Source of the DNA: G963666945 sp963666945
Lineage (GTDB): Bacteria; Bacteroidota; Bacteroidia; Bacteroidales; Marinifilaceae
NCBI GenBank assembly: GCA_963666945.2
Contig: CAXXRT010000017.1
Location: forward strand, 46,296-110,295
Reading direction: 5' to 3'
DNA length: 64,000 nucleotides
Part shown: positions 7,981 through 18,266 of the stretch, in pieces
Numbering within the stretch: the first letter of the stretch is position 1
How the letters are laid out: every line of letters begins with the position of its first letter
Made by a program: the position numbers and the translations under genes
Notes under the pieces: generated by a model
The model's database searches: none
What the model saw: the letters and a program-made list of their open reading frames with translations, nothing else
What the model was told of the DNA's origin: nothing

Positions 7981-9299
7981 TTATACCACCTCTGCAACAA
8001 CAAATGTACTGCCACCAACAAAAACAAGATCGTCGACACTGGCCATTTCCTTAGCCTTTTCAAGAGCTTCGAGCACTGTTTTATAACTCCCCCCCATTAA
8101 TCCAAAGTTTGATGCCTTTTTTTGTAGCTCAAGTTCGGACAATGCTCTTGGTATAGATGCTTTAGTAAAATAGTATGTCGCATTTACCGGCATCATAGAA
8201 AGCACTGAATCTATACTCTTATCGTTTACCATACCAAAGACAATGTGTAAATGACTGTACTCCACCTCATTTATTTGCTCCAGAACACACTTTATTCCTG
8301 CTTCATTATGACCCGTATCACAAACAATCAAAGGTTCATTTCCAAGAATTTGCCATCTTCCCATTATTCCGGTATTCTCAATAACCTTGTCAAAGCCTTC
8401 GCAAATATCTTCTTTGCTTATAGACAAACCCGATTCCATAAGCTTTTCAAGAGCAACAAAAGCTGTGACAACATTTTTTGATTGATAAATACCTGAAAGT
8501 CCTGATACCAAATCCACTAAGCTATTATTTATGGCAGATTTAAGGCTCAATCTTCTTTTATTATTCTCGTATCTTGAATTAATGACATTATAGACATGAT
8601 CGGCAAAGACAAGGCTTGTTCCTTCCAGCTCGGCTTATCTGTAAATATTTTAGCCGTTTCTTTTTCGTATTCCCCTATAACAACTGGAATATCTTTTTGA
8701 TAATACCTGCTTTCTCTGGAGCTATCTTAGTCACACAATCACCAAGAAGTGCTGTATGATCGAGACTAACATTTGTGATTACCGATATTTCAGGGGTTAT
8801 AATATTTGTGGAATCAAGTCTTCCTCCCAGTCCAGTTTCAATTACGGCATAGTCAACCTTCTGCTCAGCAAAATACTGAAAAGCCATAGCGACAGTCATT
8901 TCAAAAAATGAAGGCTTCATTTCACTAAACCTATCTTTATGCTTTTCAACAAATTCAACAACATATTCTTTTGATACGGGTTCCCCATCAATCTTTATTC
9001 TTTCCCTAAAATCCTTTAGGTGAGGAGATGTATATAATGCGGTTTTATATCCTGCCGTCTGCAAGACAGATGCTAATAAATGAGAAACAGATCCTTTCCA
9101 TTTGTCCCCTGCTACATGAATTGTCTTAAACTTCTTATGAGGATGAGATAAAAGACCAAAAAAAAAAAAAAAACAAAAATAAAAAAACCCTGTCAAGCTC
9201 TAAAGTATTATCAAGATTAGCCTTATAGGCTGGCCTGCCCTTTTCTCTGAAACATGGGCAATTGTGAAATAGCCAATCTAGTGTTTCCTGGTAGTTCAT
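7981..9299 (-). pseudogene. folC: folylpolyglutamate/dihydrofolate synthase FolC, frame broken by several indels
   Basis: FolC adds glutamate to folates using ATP. Translated across frames, nearly the whole Mur-ligase-like protein is visible, from MNYQETLDWLFHNCPCF and YKANLDNT through ETGLGGRLDSTN and ITNVSLDHTALLG to LIVCDTGHNEAGI and FVGGSTFVVAEVV. The nucleotide loop should read HVAGTNGKGS. Here it reads HVAGDKWKGS because an extra G and a missing A in adjoining homopolymers shift the frame for a few codons (near 9093-9110). A 30-base A-rich tract (9158-9187) interrupts the codons just before HPHKKFKTIH. Single bases appear missing near 8692 and 8632. The start at 9299 is preferred over 9326 because MNYQETLDWL matches the usual family N-terminus. 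Most likely a real gene with sequence errors. Confidence 0.85.
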
Positions 9300-9444
9300 A
9301 TGTTTACATTTAAACTTTATTTGCATTTGTGCATGATTTACACAAGGTTATGCTGTCGGATTACAAAAATAATATTGTTTATATATTTTAGATTCGACAG
9401 CATATTTCCCGGCACACAAATTAACAATTACAAAATATAAAGTA

Positions 9445-9452
9445 TAACTTTG
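9445..9452 (+). promoter_or_regulatory. -7 promoter element for meaB
   Basis: TAACTTTG matches TAnnTTTG and lies 30 bases before the preferred meaB ATG at 9483. The -33 region is weak. Confidence 0.45.
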
Positions 9453-9482
9453 CGTGGATATAATAGAAAAAAGGCAAAAAAA

Positions 9483-10608
9483 ATGACTGACACATTTCAC
9501 AATTGCAAGGAACATCCTGAAAACAATGCAAAATACGAAGGATTAGCTGTTAACAAGGGAATTGAACAACCCCCAACCGTTAATCCCAACATTGCCCAAA
9601 GACTAAAACTGGCAAAAAGAAAAAATTATAGTGTAGATGAATATGTTAATGGCATTTTCAATGGAAACATCAACATGCTGAGCCAGGCCATTACCATGAT
9701 TGAAAGCTCAAAATACGAACATCAGGAGATAGCTCAACAAATAATCGAAAAATGCCTGCCTAAATCCGGTCGTTCTATAAGAATTGGCATTACCGGAGTT
9801 CCTGGTGCAGGTAAAAGTACTTTTATTGAGTCGTTTGGTTCGTATCTGACTTCTCACGAACACAAATTAGCAGTTCTTGCAATTGATCCAAGTAGTGAAA
9901 GATCGAAAGGAAGCATTTTGGGAGACAAAACCAGAATGGAGCAACTGTGCAACGATCCGAAGGCATTATTCGTCCTTCCCCCTCGGCAGGTACTCTTGGA
10001 GGTGTGGCCAGAAAGACAAGGGAAAGCATGATTCTATGCGAAGCAGCAGGTTTTGATACTATTATAATTGAGACTGTTGGTGTAGGTCAGTCTGAAACAG
10101 CTGTTAAATCTATGGTTGACTTCTTTCTGCTTCTAAAGATTGCAGGTGCGGGAGACGAGCTTCAGGGAATCAAAAGAGGTATTATGGAAATGGCAGACGC
10201 TATTGCAATAAATAAGGCAGATGGTAATAAATATTGAGAAGGCACAACTTGCAAAGGCTCAATTCCAGAATGCACTTATGTTGTTTCCTCCTCACGAATC
10301 TGAATGGAAACCCAAGGTTCTTACTTGCTCTTCTATTGAAAACACAGGGGTTAGAGAAATATGGGAATGTATCCTCGAGTATGTAGAGGCTGTTAATAAA
10401 AATAATTACTTCGATAAAAACAGAAGCGAACAGGCTAAATACTGGATGTATGAGACTATAAACGAAAGACTAAAGTCGAACTTCTACCACAACAAAAGCA
10501 TAAAAGGAGATGTTGCCAGGTTTTGAAAACAATGTTTTGGAGCATAAAATAAGTTCGTTTATTGCAGCCCATAAACTTTTAGATGACTACTATAAGAGTA
10601 TTAAGTAA
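9483..10608 (+). pseudogene. meaB: methylmalonyl-CoA mutase-associated GTPase MeaB, three frame changes
   Basis: MeaB (ArgK family) is a G3E-type GTPase that loads and protects the B12-dependent methylmalonyl-CoA mutase. The P-loop GVPGAGKST, the LAIDPSSERSKGSILGDKTRM stretch, ETVGVGQSE and the NKAD specificity motif are all present. The frame changes near 9970, near 10226-10230 (one extra A in AATAAAT) and near 10520. Reading through these gives the normal ending HKLLDDYYKSIK with a stop at 10606-10608, about 375 residues. An ATG at 9450 is possible, but MTDTF at 9483 fits the promoter better. The mutase itself is not in this window. Indels are probably sequence errors. Confidence 0.85.
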
Positions 10609-10670
10609 TTTTAACACTCGTATTAACATATATTTAACACCGGAAAACTAAACAGACTGTATTATTTTGA

Positions 10671-10678
10671 TATCTTTG
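10671..10678 (+). promoter_or_regulatory. -7 promoter element for the TlpA-like lipoprotein
   Basis: TATCTTTG, a perfect TAnnTTTG, lies 37 bases before the ATG. No clear -33 box. Confidence 0.45.
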
Positions 10679-10715
10679 TATGATTACATATATTGATTAA
10701 CCACAAATATATTTT

Positions 10716-11844
10716 ATGATGAAGAGACTATTACTTGCAATTTGTGTTATAGCGACTGTATTTACATCGTGCGACACAACTCCTAAGTACGCTATAAAAG
10801 GTACTGTTAAAAATGTTGATGCTAAGAAAATTTTCTTGAAAGAATATCAGGGAAGAAAAGCTGTAGTTATCGACTCAGCGGAAATTAAAGACGGAAATTT
10901 TGTTATTGAAGGTACTGTAGACAAAACAAAATTGTGTGGTCTATTTACTACAAAAGAGGAAAGAAGCAGACCTTTTGCAAACATTTATGTAGAAAACGCT
11001 GCTTTCACTGTTAGCTTCGATCAAAAAGATCCTAAAGCAACTACTATTACCGGGGGTGTAGCCCAGGAAATAAGCAATAAATTTATTGCTATTGATAAAA
11101 AATTAGACACAGACACAAAACCTCTTAACGACCAAGTACATGGCTATCATGCAAGATAAAGACAACATGAAGCAAGAGGAACTTGAAGAATCTATAAACA
11201 AATTGAGAGAAGAATATTCTTCTTTTGCAGAGAAAGCTTCTGATGAAAAAATGGCTATTGTAAAAGCAAATCTTTCTTCAGTGGTATCTGCAAATGTATT
11301 TGCTCAGGCTTTCAGAGATATGGATATAAAAGAAGCTAAAGAAATAGCAAATTCATTTACTGGGGAAGCTGCCGAAAGTGAAGCTATTAAATCTATTAAG
11401 GAAAAAATAGTTACTCTTGAGAAAGTTGCAATAGGACAGCCTGCTCCTGATTTCACTTTAAATACTCCTGAAGGAAAAGCTTTATCACTTTCTTCATTCA
11501 AAGGTAAAGTATTAATTGTTGATTTCTGGGCTTCATGGTGTGGACCTTGTAGAGGTGAAAATCCTAACGTTGTAAAAATGTACAAGAAATATCACAAAAA
11601 AGGTCTTGAAATTTTAAGCGTATCTCTTGATAATAATAAAGAGGCATGGGAAAAAGCTATTAAGGACGACGGTCTTATCTGGAATCATGTTTCAGATTTA
11701 AAAGGATGGGGTTCTTCAGCAGCTAAACTTTACGGAGTTAGTGGAATTCCTCATATTGTTCTTATCGACAAAGAAGGGACTATTGTTGCCAAAAACCTTA
11801 GAGGTGAAAAACTTGAAGAAAAAGTTCTTGAGTTTATAAAATAA
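10716..11844 (+). pseudogene. TlpA-like thiol:disulfide lipoprotein, one frameshift
   Basis: The N-terminal signal ends in a lipobox (ATVFTSC), followed by a DUF4369-like beta domain (YAIKGTVKNVDAKKIFLKEY). A helical linker then leads to an AhpC/TSA-thioredoxin domain beginning PAPDFTLNTPEGKALSLSSF. The active site is WASWCGPC and the cis-proline region reads GVSGIPHIVLID. It probably reduces or exchanges disulfides in the periplasm. One indel near 11142-11146 shifts the frame; reading LNDQVHAIMQDKD across it restores a protein of about 375 residues. A paralogue lacking the cysteines is at 62077-63219. The lone frameshift sits in a region full of apparent sequence errors, so the gene is probably intact in the organism. 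Confidence 0.82.
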
Positions 11845-11862
11845 TCGAATATCTAGCTATAA

Positions 11863-11900
11863 AAGGGCTGTTTTTTAATTTAAAGCAGCCTTTTTTTTTT
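11863..11900 (+). terminator. Rho-independent terminator after the TlpA-like gene
   Basis: A ggctg/cagcc stem (11866-11870 with 11886-11890) with an AT-rich loop is followed by ten T. Confidence 0.75.
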
Positions 11901-11966
11901 AAATAAAACCAAGTCCCCATAAGCTGCTTTTACTATATTTATAAACAAAAAGAAAATACTACATTC

Positions 11967-14900
11967 ATGCGTAATATTTTTGCTTATATCTCACTTATCT
12001 TACTTCTAACAATATCCGTTGGTTTTTCCTCAAAAAACAATGACAATAATAATTTTTATGCAGAAACGGAATCATCCCGACATTGGATAGATTCAGTATT
12101 TAAGTCATTAAGTCCCAAAGAAAGGCTTATGCAACTATTTATTATCCATGCCTATTCAAATAAAAATGAGAACTACAACCAAAAACTTATAAATACAATT
12201 AAAAAATATAAACCCGGTGGTATAATTTTTTTCCAGGGTGATCCTAAAAAACCAGGCCCTACTGACAAACAAACTACAGGCTTCAAGTAAAACACCTCTA
12301 CTTATTAGCATGGATGCTGAATGCGGACTCGGTTCAAGATTAGAAAACACCATATCTTTTCCCAAACAAATGACTCTTGGGGCTATCCAGAACGACAGTA
12401 TGATTTATGAAATGGGAAGAGAAATAGGGAGACAATGCAAAAGAATGGGGATACACATAAATTTTGCACCTGTAGCTGACATCAACAACAACCCTCACAA
12501 CCCTGTTATCAACAACAGATCTTTTGGCGAGGATAAAATAAATGTTTCAAAAAAGCCATTGCCTACATGAAAGGTCTTCAGAAAGAAGGAATTATTGCTG
12601 TAGGGAAACATTTTCCGGGACATGGGGATACTGAAACAGATTCCCATATTAGTCTACCCGTGATTAAACACACAAGAGAACATCTTAAAGAAACTGAATT
12701 ATCCAGTTTTCAATCTTTAATTAAAGAAGGTATAATAGGTATTATGACTGCCCACCTTAGCATTCCTTCACTAGATTCAACTGGAATAGCTGCAAGTATG
12801 TCGAAAAATATTGTAACAGATCTTTTACAAAAAGAAATGGATTTTAAAGGTCTTTGTTTTACAGATGCCCTGAATATGAATGGTGCAAGAGTTGGCCTTG
12901 GTCCAGGTGAAACAGATGCAAAAGCTTTAATTGCAGGAAACGATATATTACTGTTTACAGCAAACATTGAGAATGCTGTAATAGAAATTCAAAAAGCCAT
13001 AAAGTCAGGAAAGATCACTCAAAAAGATATTGACTCTAAATGCAAAAAAGTGCTGAAAGCTAAATACTTCTGCGGACTTTATAACAGCCGGGAAATAAAT
13101 ACAGACAACCTATGGAGCGATCTTAATACAACCAATAGTTTTGTCCTGAAAAGAAATTTATACTCAAAAGCGATAACCCTAATTAAGAACGATAATAATT
13201 TAATACCCCTCGAGAGATTAGACACCCTTAATATAGCTTCTGTTGCTATAGGCAGTAAACAAATTACCAGATTTCAGAATACTCTGTTGGAATACACTTC
13301 TGTGAAACATTTTAATATTAGTTCTAATGCAACAAAAGAAGAATTTGATAAGTTAATAAAAGATCTTTCTCCATATAATCTTGTTATTATAAGTAAGCAT
13401 AAAAACAGCAATAGCAGAAAATACCACCACGGAAATACCAAAAACAGTATAGACTTTATAGACAAGATCTCAAGAGAAAAAAAAGTAATATTGAACTACC
13501 CGGGTAATCCATATGCTCTTGCAGAATACAAATCGAAAGATATTAAATCTATATTGATTTCATACGATGAGAATTTGTTAACAGAAGAATTATCTGCACA
13601 GATAATTTTTGGGGGAACAGACTGTATGGGAAAACTTCCGGTAAGTATTTCAAGTACATATAATTGTGGTACAGGCTTTTCCACAAAAAAAACCAGACTC
13701 GGATATGCCATGCCAGAGAATGTAGGAGCAGATTCAAAAATACTAAAACAAAAAATAGACAGTATTGTAAACGATGCTATTAAAAAAAAAAGCAACACCG
13801 GGATGTCAGGTTCTAATAGCAAAAGATGGTTATATAATCTTTAATGAATCATACGGTTATTACACATATAAAAAAAAACAAAAGGTTACTCAAAACAGTA
13901 TTTACGATATCGCATCTCTAACAAAGATTACTGCTACTCTTCCTGCACTTATGCAACTATTCGATAAAAATCGCATAGAACTGGATAAACCACTCAAAGA
14001 ATATTTACCGACGGTTAAAAATACCAATAAAGAAAATCTAATAATAAAAGACATTCTTATTCATCAAGCTGGATTAAAACCTTTTATCCCCATTTTTTCA
14101 AGAGCTAATAGACAAGGAAAGAATGAATGGAAGTCTTTACAGCAGAAGGATGAATGCTCACAATTCGTTTAAACTAGCCCCCTATCTTTATATTGATCCT
14201 AATTTCAAATATAAAAAGGGATGTTTTAGTTCTAAAAAGCATGACAACTACAATATAATGGTGACCCCATCTCTATATTTAAACGAAAAATACAGGGATA
14301 CCATTATTAGTATTATCTATAAATCTGAAGTGGACAGTACTCCTGAATACCAATACAGCGATCTAGGCTTTATACTATTAAAGAAATCTATTGAAAACAT
14401 TACTAAAATGAGCTTAGAAAAATACTGTTATGATAATTTTTATAAAAAGCTGGGAGCCAAAAGGACAAAATTCGATCCACTTAAACATTTCTCAAACAAA
14501 GGCATAGCTCCCTCTACATACGATATAATATTCAGAAAGCAGATTCTTAGAGGATATGTCCACGATCCGGCTGCAGCATTACTCGGGGGTTATGCAGGAA
14601 ATGCCGGCCTTTTTTCGAATGCATTAGGTCTGGCAAAAATAATGTCAGTTTATTTGCAAAAAGGTAGCTACGGAGGCGAAAGATTCTTTAATACATCAAC
14701 AATAGAAATGTTCACCTCCAAAATATGTGATAACAAATGAGAACAGAAGGGGACTTGGATTTGACAAACCGGAAACAGATAATGACAAAGAAGGCCCCAC
14801 ATGTAAATCTGCATCATCCTTAAGTTATGGCCATTCAGGATTTACGGGAACATATGCATGGTGTGATCCATCGAACAACACCATTTACATTTTTTTATCA

Positions 14901-15014
14901 AACAGAACTTACCCGGAGGAAAACAATTCCAAACTTCTGGATATGAATGTAAGGACTAATATTCAGGAAATAATATATAAATCCATAAATTCATTCAACA
15001 AACAAAGACAATAA
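11967..15014 (+). pseudogene. GH3 beta-N-acetylglucosaminidase fused to a serine beta-lactamase-like domain, five frame changes
   Basis: Joined across frames this encodes roughly 1000 residues. A signal peptide (MRNIFAYISLILLLTISVGF) comes first. The NagZ-type glycoside hydrolase family 3 domain shows KHFPGHGDTETDSH and the FTDALNMNGA nucleophile region, followed by a GH3 C-terminal domain. A class C beta-lactamase/DD-peptidase-like domain closes the protein, with the SLTK catalytic motif and HSGFTGT near the end. The fusion type is known in Bacteroidota and is thought to act on cell wall or muropeptide material in the periplasm. Frame changes lie at an A6 run (12246-12251), an A6 run (12549-12554), an A10 run (13782-13791), near 14130-14140 and at 14735-14737. 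Nearly all are one-base homopolymer changes, so I take them as sequence errors. Confidence 0.82.
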
Positions 15015-15331
15015 CATAATTTCAAAAAGAACAAAACTGGGCTATCACTCGAGTATGCCATAATATAGCCTTAATTTGATGTTCTTGAGCATATATTTTA
15101 ATGTTAAATAATCAAAAATACTTGATTCATATCTTTTTTACAGATTATAATACACTACATATCTGAACATTACATCGTTTTCTAAAAAAAACACTTTATT
15201 CTTGCTTAGTATTACCTAATCGCTACCTTTACATATGTTTAGCAACATATAAAAGCAGTATTTTGCTATAAACATAATTTTTAACTTAAGAGATAAGAAA
15301 ACTAATTTAAGTTTGATTAATCAAAAAAGTC
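15015..15331. other. intergenic region upstream of korA
   Basis: No gene is seen in these 317 bases. A weak ggctat/atagcc inverted repeat (15041-15070) could end the upstream transcript, and a promoter for korA is seen at 15202-15231. Confidence 0.5.
15202..15231 (+). promoter_or_regulatory. Bacteroidota-type promoter for korAB
   Basis: TTG at 15202-15204 and TACCTTTA at 15224-15231 are separated by exactly 19 bases, close to the -33 TTTG / -7 TAnnTTTG pattern. The leader to the korA ATG is about 100 bases. Confidence 0.5.
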
Positions 15332-17183
15332 ATGAGTCAAAAGACAAAAGTCATTAAAAAGGAAGAAGTTGTAATCAGGTTTTCTGGGGACTCCGGAGAT
15401 GGGATGCAGCTCACCGGAACACAATTCTCGGATACTTCCGCACTATTTGGAAATGATGTATCAACTTTCCCTGATTATCCCGCAGAAATCAGGGCACCAC
15501 AAGGAACAGTTGGAGGAGTTTCAGGATTTCAGGTTCATTTTGGGAATACTGAGATCAATACACCAGGCGATTACGCAGACGTTTTGGTTGCTATGAATCC
15601 TGCAGCCCTAAAGGCTAACCTAAAATGGGTAAAACAAGCTGGTACTATAATAGTTAATCTTGATTCTTTCACTGAGAAAAATATTCAAAAAGCAGGATAC
15701 GAGTCAGATCCATTAGCTGATGAATTATTACAAGATTACAACGTTATTACTGCGAATATTACAGAACTAAACAAACGAGACTTTAAAAGAATCTGAATTA
15801 GATCAAAAAAGTAAACTTCGCTGTAAAAACATGTTTGCCCTAGGTATGGCGTATTGGATGTTTGACCGTCCAATAGATCATACAATAGTATTCATTGAAA
15901 AGAAGTTTGGGAAAAAACCTATGATTAAAGATGCTAATATCTCTGTATTAAAAGCAGGTTATAACTATGCTTCCAATATACAGGCCTTGGCATTCCATTA
16001 TCAGGTTAGTCCTGCAAATATAGAAAAAGGCAAATATAGAAACACTACAGGAAACAAGGCTACTGCTTGGGGGTTAATGGCAGCAGCAGAAAAAGCAAAT
16101 TTGCCTCTTTTCTGTGGTTCATATCCCATTACTCCTGCTACTGAAATACTTCAGGAACTTGCATTAAGAAGAGACTTAGGTGTAAAAACTTTCCAGGCTG
16201 AAGATGAGATTGCAGGTATTTGTACTGCAATAGGTGCAAGTTTTGCTGGTAATCTTGCAGTTACTACTACTTCCGGTCCAGGATTAGCACTTAAAACTGA
16301 AGCATGTGGACTTGCAGTAATTACAGAGCTTCCTCTTGTTGTTGTTAACGTGCAAAGAGGAGGACCTTCAACAGGATTACCTACAAAAACAGAACAAGCT
16401 GATTTAATGCAGGCCCTTTACGGAAGAAATGGCGAAAGTCCTATTCCTGTAATAGCAGCAAGTACTCCTGGCAACTGTTTCGAATATGCATTTAATTCTG
16501 CAAAGATTGCACTAGAACATATGACTCCTGTTATTTTATTAACAGATGGATTCTTGGCTAACGGAGCACAGCCTTGGAAAATTCCTGCTATGAAAGATCT
16601 ACCTGAGATTAAAGCACCATTTGCCACTGAAGCAGATACCGATTATCAACCATATGCAAGAGATGAGAAAACTCTGGCTCGTAAATGGGCTATACCGGGA
16701 ACAAAAGGATTAGAACATAGAATAGGTGGGCTAGAAAAACTTGATGTCACCGGAACTGTTTCATACATCCCTGAAAACCACCAGGTAATGTCTGAATTGC
16801 GTGCTAAAAAAATAGATAAGATTGCTGATACAATCCCGGAACAAGAAGTATTCGGAGATCAGGACGGAGGAGATCTTCTTGTTATTGGATGGGGAGGAAC
16901 ACAAGGACATCTTCTGTCTGCTGTAAGAGAACTGCGCAAAGAAGGTAAAAAAGTTAGTCTAGCTCAGTTCAACTATATTTATCCTCTTCCTAGAAATACA
17001 GAAGAAATTTTAGGCAGGTTTAAGAAACACCTTGTTTGTGAGTTGAACCTTGGACAGTTTGTGAATTATTTAAGAAGCAACTTCCGACAATTTGATTTTA
17101 AGCAATACAATAAAGTAATGGGTCTTCCATTTACTGTAGGTGAAATCAAAGAAGAAATCAATCAATTATTAGAGGAGAAATAG
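15332..17183 (+). pseudogene. korA: 2-oxoglutarate:ferredoxin oxidoreductase alpha (gamma-alpha fusion), one frameshift
   Basis: KorAB oxidatively decarboxylates 2-oxoglutarate to succinyl-CoA and passes electrons to ferredoxin. The N-terminal part is the gamma-type domain (VIRFSGDSGDGMQLTGTQF, FPDYPAEIRAPQGTV). The rest is the alpha domain (GLMAAAEKANLPLFCGSYPI, TTTSGPGLALKTEA, NVQRGGPSTGLPTKTEQADL). Total length would be about 617 residues, normal for the fused subunit. The frame changes near 15776, where one extra C fits (NKETLKESELDQK is restored). korB follows after 3 bases. The gene is essential-looking and both halves are well conserved, so an error in the sequence is the best reading. 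Confidence 0.87.
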
Positions 17184-17186
17184 GTC

Positions 17187-18203
17187 ATGGCTGAAACAAA
17201 ATATACACCAAAAGATTTTAAGAGTGATCAGGAGATTCGTTGGTGTCCCGGATGTGGAGACCACGGTATAATAAACTCTGTATACAAAGCGATGGCGGAA
17301 ATTGGCTATCCAAAAGAAAGCTGGGCAGTTATTTCAGGGATTGGATGTTCATCAAGATTCCCTTACTACATGAATACGTACGGATTCCATACTATTCATG
17401 GTAGAGCTGCTGCTATAGCTTCAGGGGTAAAATGTTCTAATCCTGAGTTAAACATACTTCAGGTTTCCGGAGATGGTGATGCTATGGCAATTGGAGGGAA
17501 TCATTTCATACATGCGATCAGAAGAAATATAAACATGACTATGCTTCTTTTCAATAATGAAATTTATGGTCTTACCAAGGGGCAGTATTCACCTACTACC
17601 AAGTATGGCAAAGTAACAAAAACATCTCCTTACGGAACAATTGAGCAACCATTTCACCCTGCTGAATTGGCACTGGGAGCGCAAGGGAAATTCTTTGCCC
17701 GTTCGATTGATACGAATATTAACCTTACTGCTGATATTCTTGTTCATGCAGTAAAACATAAGGGTGCGTCTCTTGTTGAAGTACTACAAAACTGTGTTAT
17801 ATATAACGATGGCGCTCATGCATTAGTGACAGACAAAGAGCATAAATTAGACCGTCAGATTATACTCGAGCATGGTAAACCAATGATCTTTGGTAAAAAT
17901 AACGACAAAGGGCTCATGCTTAGCTCTAAAGGTAAAATTGTTGTTGTCCACTTAGGAGAAAATGGAATTTCTGAAAAAGATCTTCTTGTTCACGATGCTC
18001 ATAATCCCGATCCACATATTCACTGGTTGCTTGCTACCATGGCAGCACCTGAATATCCTGTTGCATTAGGGGTTATTCGCCAAGTAGAGGCTTCTTGTTA
18101 TGATGAACAACTTGAATTACAGATTGAAGAAGTTAAGAAAGTATCAAAAATCAAATGTATGGATGATCTTCTTAACAGCGGAGATACATGGGAAGTTAAA
18201 TAA
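17187..18203 (+). CDS. korB: 2-oxoglutarate:ferredoxin oxidoreductase subunit beta
   Basis: The 338-residue subunit binds thiamine diphosphate. It shows the cysteine-containing start RWCPGCGDHGI, the region GIGCSSRFPYYMNTYGFHTIHGRA, the TPP/Mg motif GDGDAMAIGGNHF and NNEIYGLTKGQYSPT. Length and order match KorB. It starts 3 bases after korA, so the two are co-translated as one enzyme. Transcription ends at the palindromic terminator shared with the convergent ftsZ gene. Confidence 0.95.
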   Translation: MAETKYTPKDFKSDQEIRWCPGCGDHGIINSVYKAMAEIGYPKESWAVISGIGCSSRFPYYMNTYGFHTIHGRAAAIASGVKCSNPELNILQVSGDGDAMAIGGNHFIHAIRRNINMTMLLFNNEIYGLTKGQYSPTTKYGKVTKTSPYGTIEQPFHPAELALGAQGKFFARSIDTNINLTADILVHAVKHKGASLVEVLQNCVIYNDGAHALVTDKEHKLDRQIILEHGKPMIFGKNNDKGLMLSSKGKIVVVHLGENGISEKDLLVHDAHNPDPHIHWLLATMAAPEYPVALGVIRQVEASCYDEQLELQIEEVKKVSKIKCMDDLLNSGDTWEVK

Positions 18204-18207
18204 TAAT

Positions 18208-18250
18208 CATATAAAAAAAGGAGGTTTAAACCTCCTTTTTTTTTATATGA
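18208..18250. terminator. bidirectional terminator between korB and the second ftsZ
   Basis: A near-perfect palindrome, centred on ggaggtttaaacctcc and flanked by A and T runs, serves both convergent genes. Confidence 0.85.
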
Positions 18251-18266
18251 TTTCTCTGATATTCTT

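Noticed and set aside
7262..15800. Programmed frameshifting or genome decay as the cause of the broken genes
   Set aside because: Too many shifts, most in plain homopolymers, with compensating pairs and conserved motifs on both sides; artefact explains it better.
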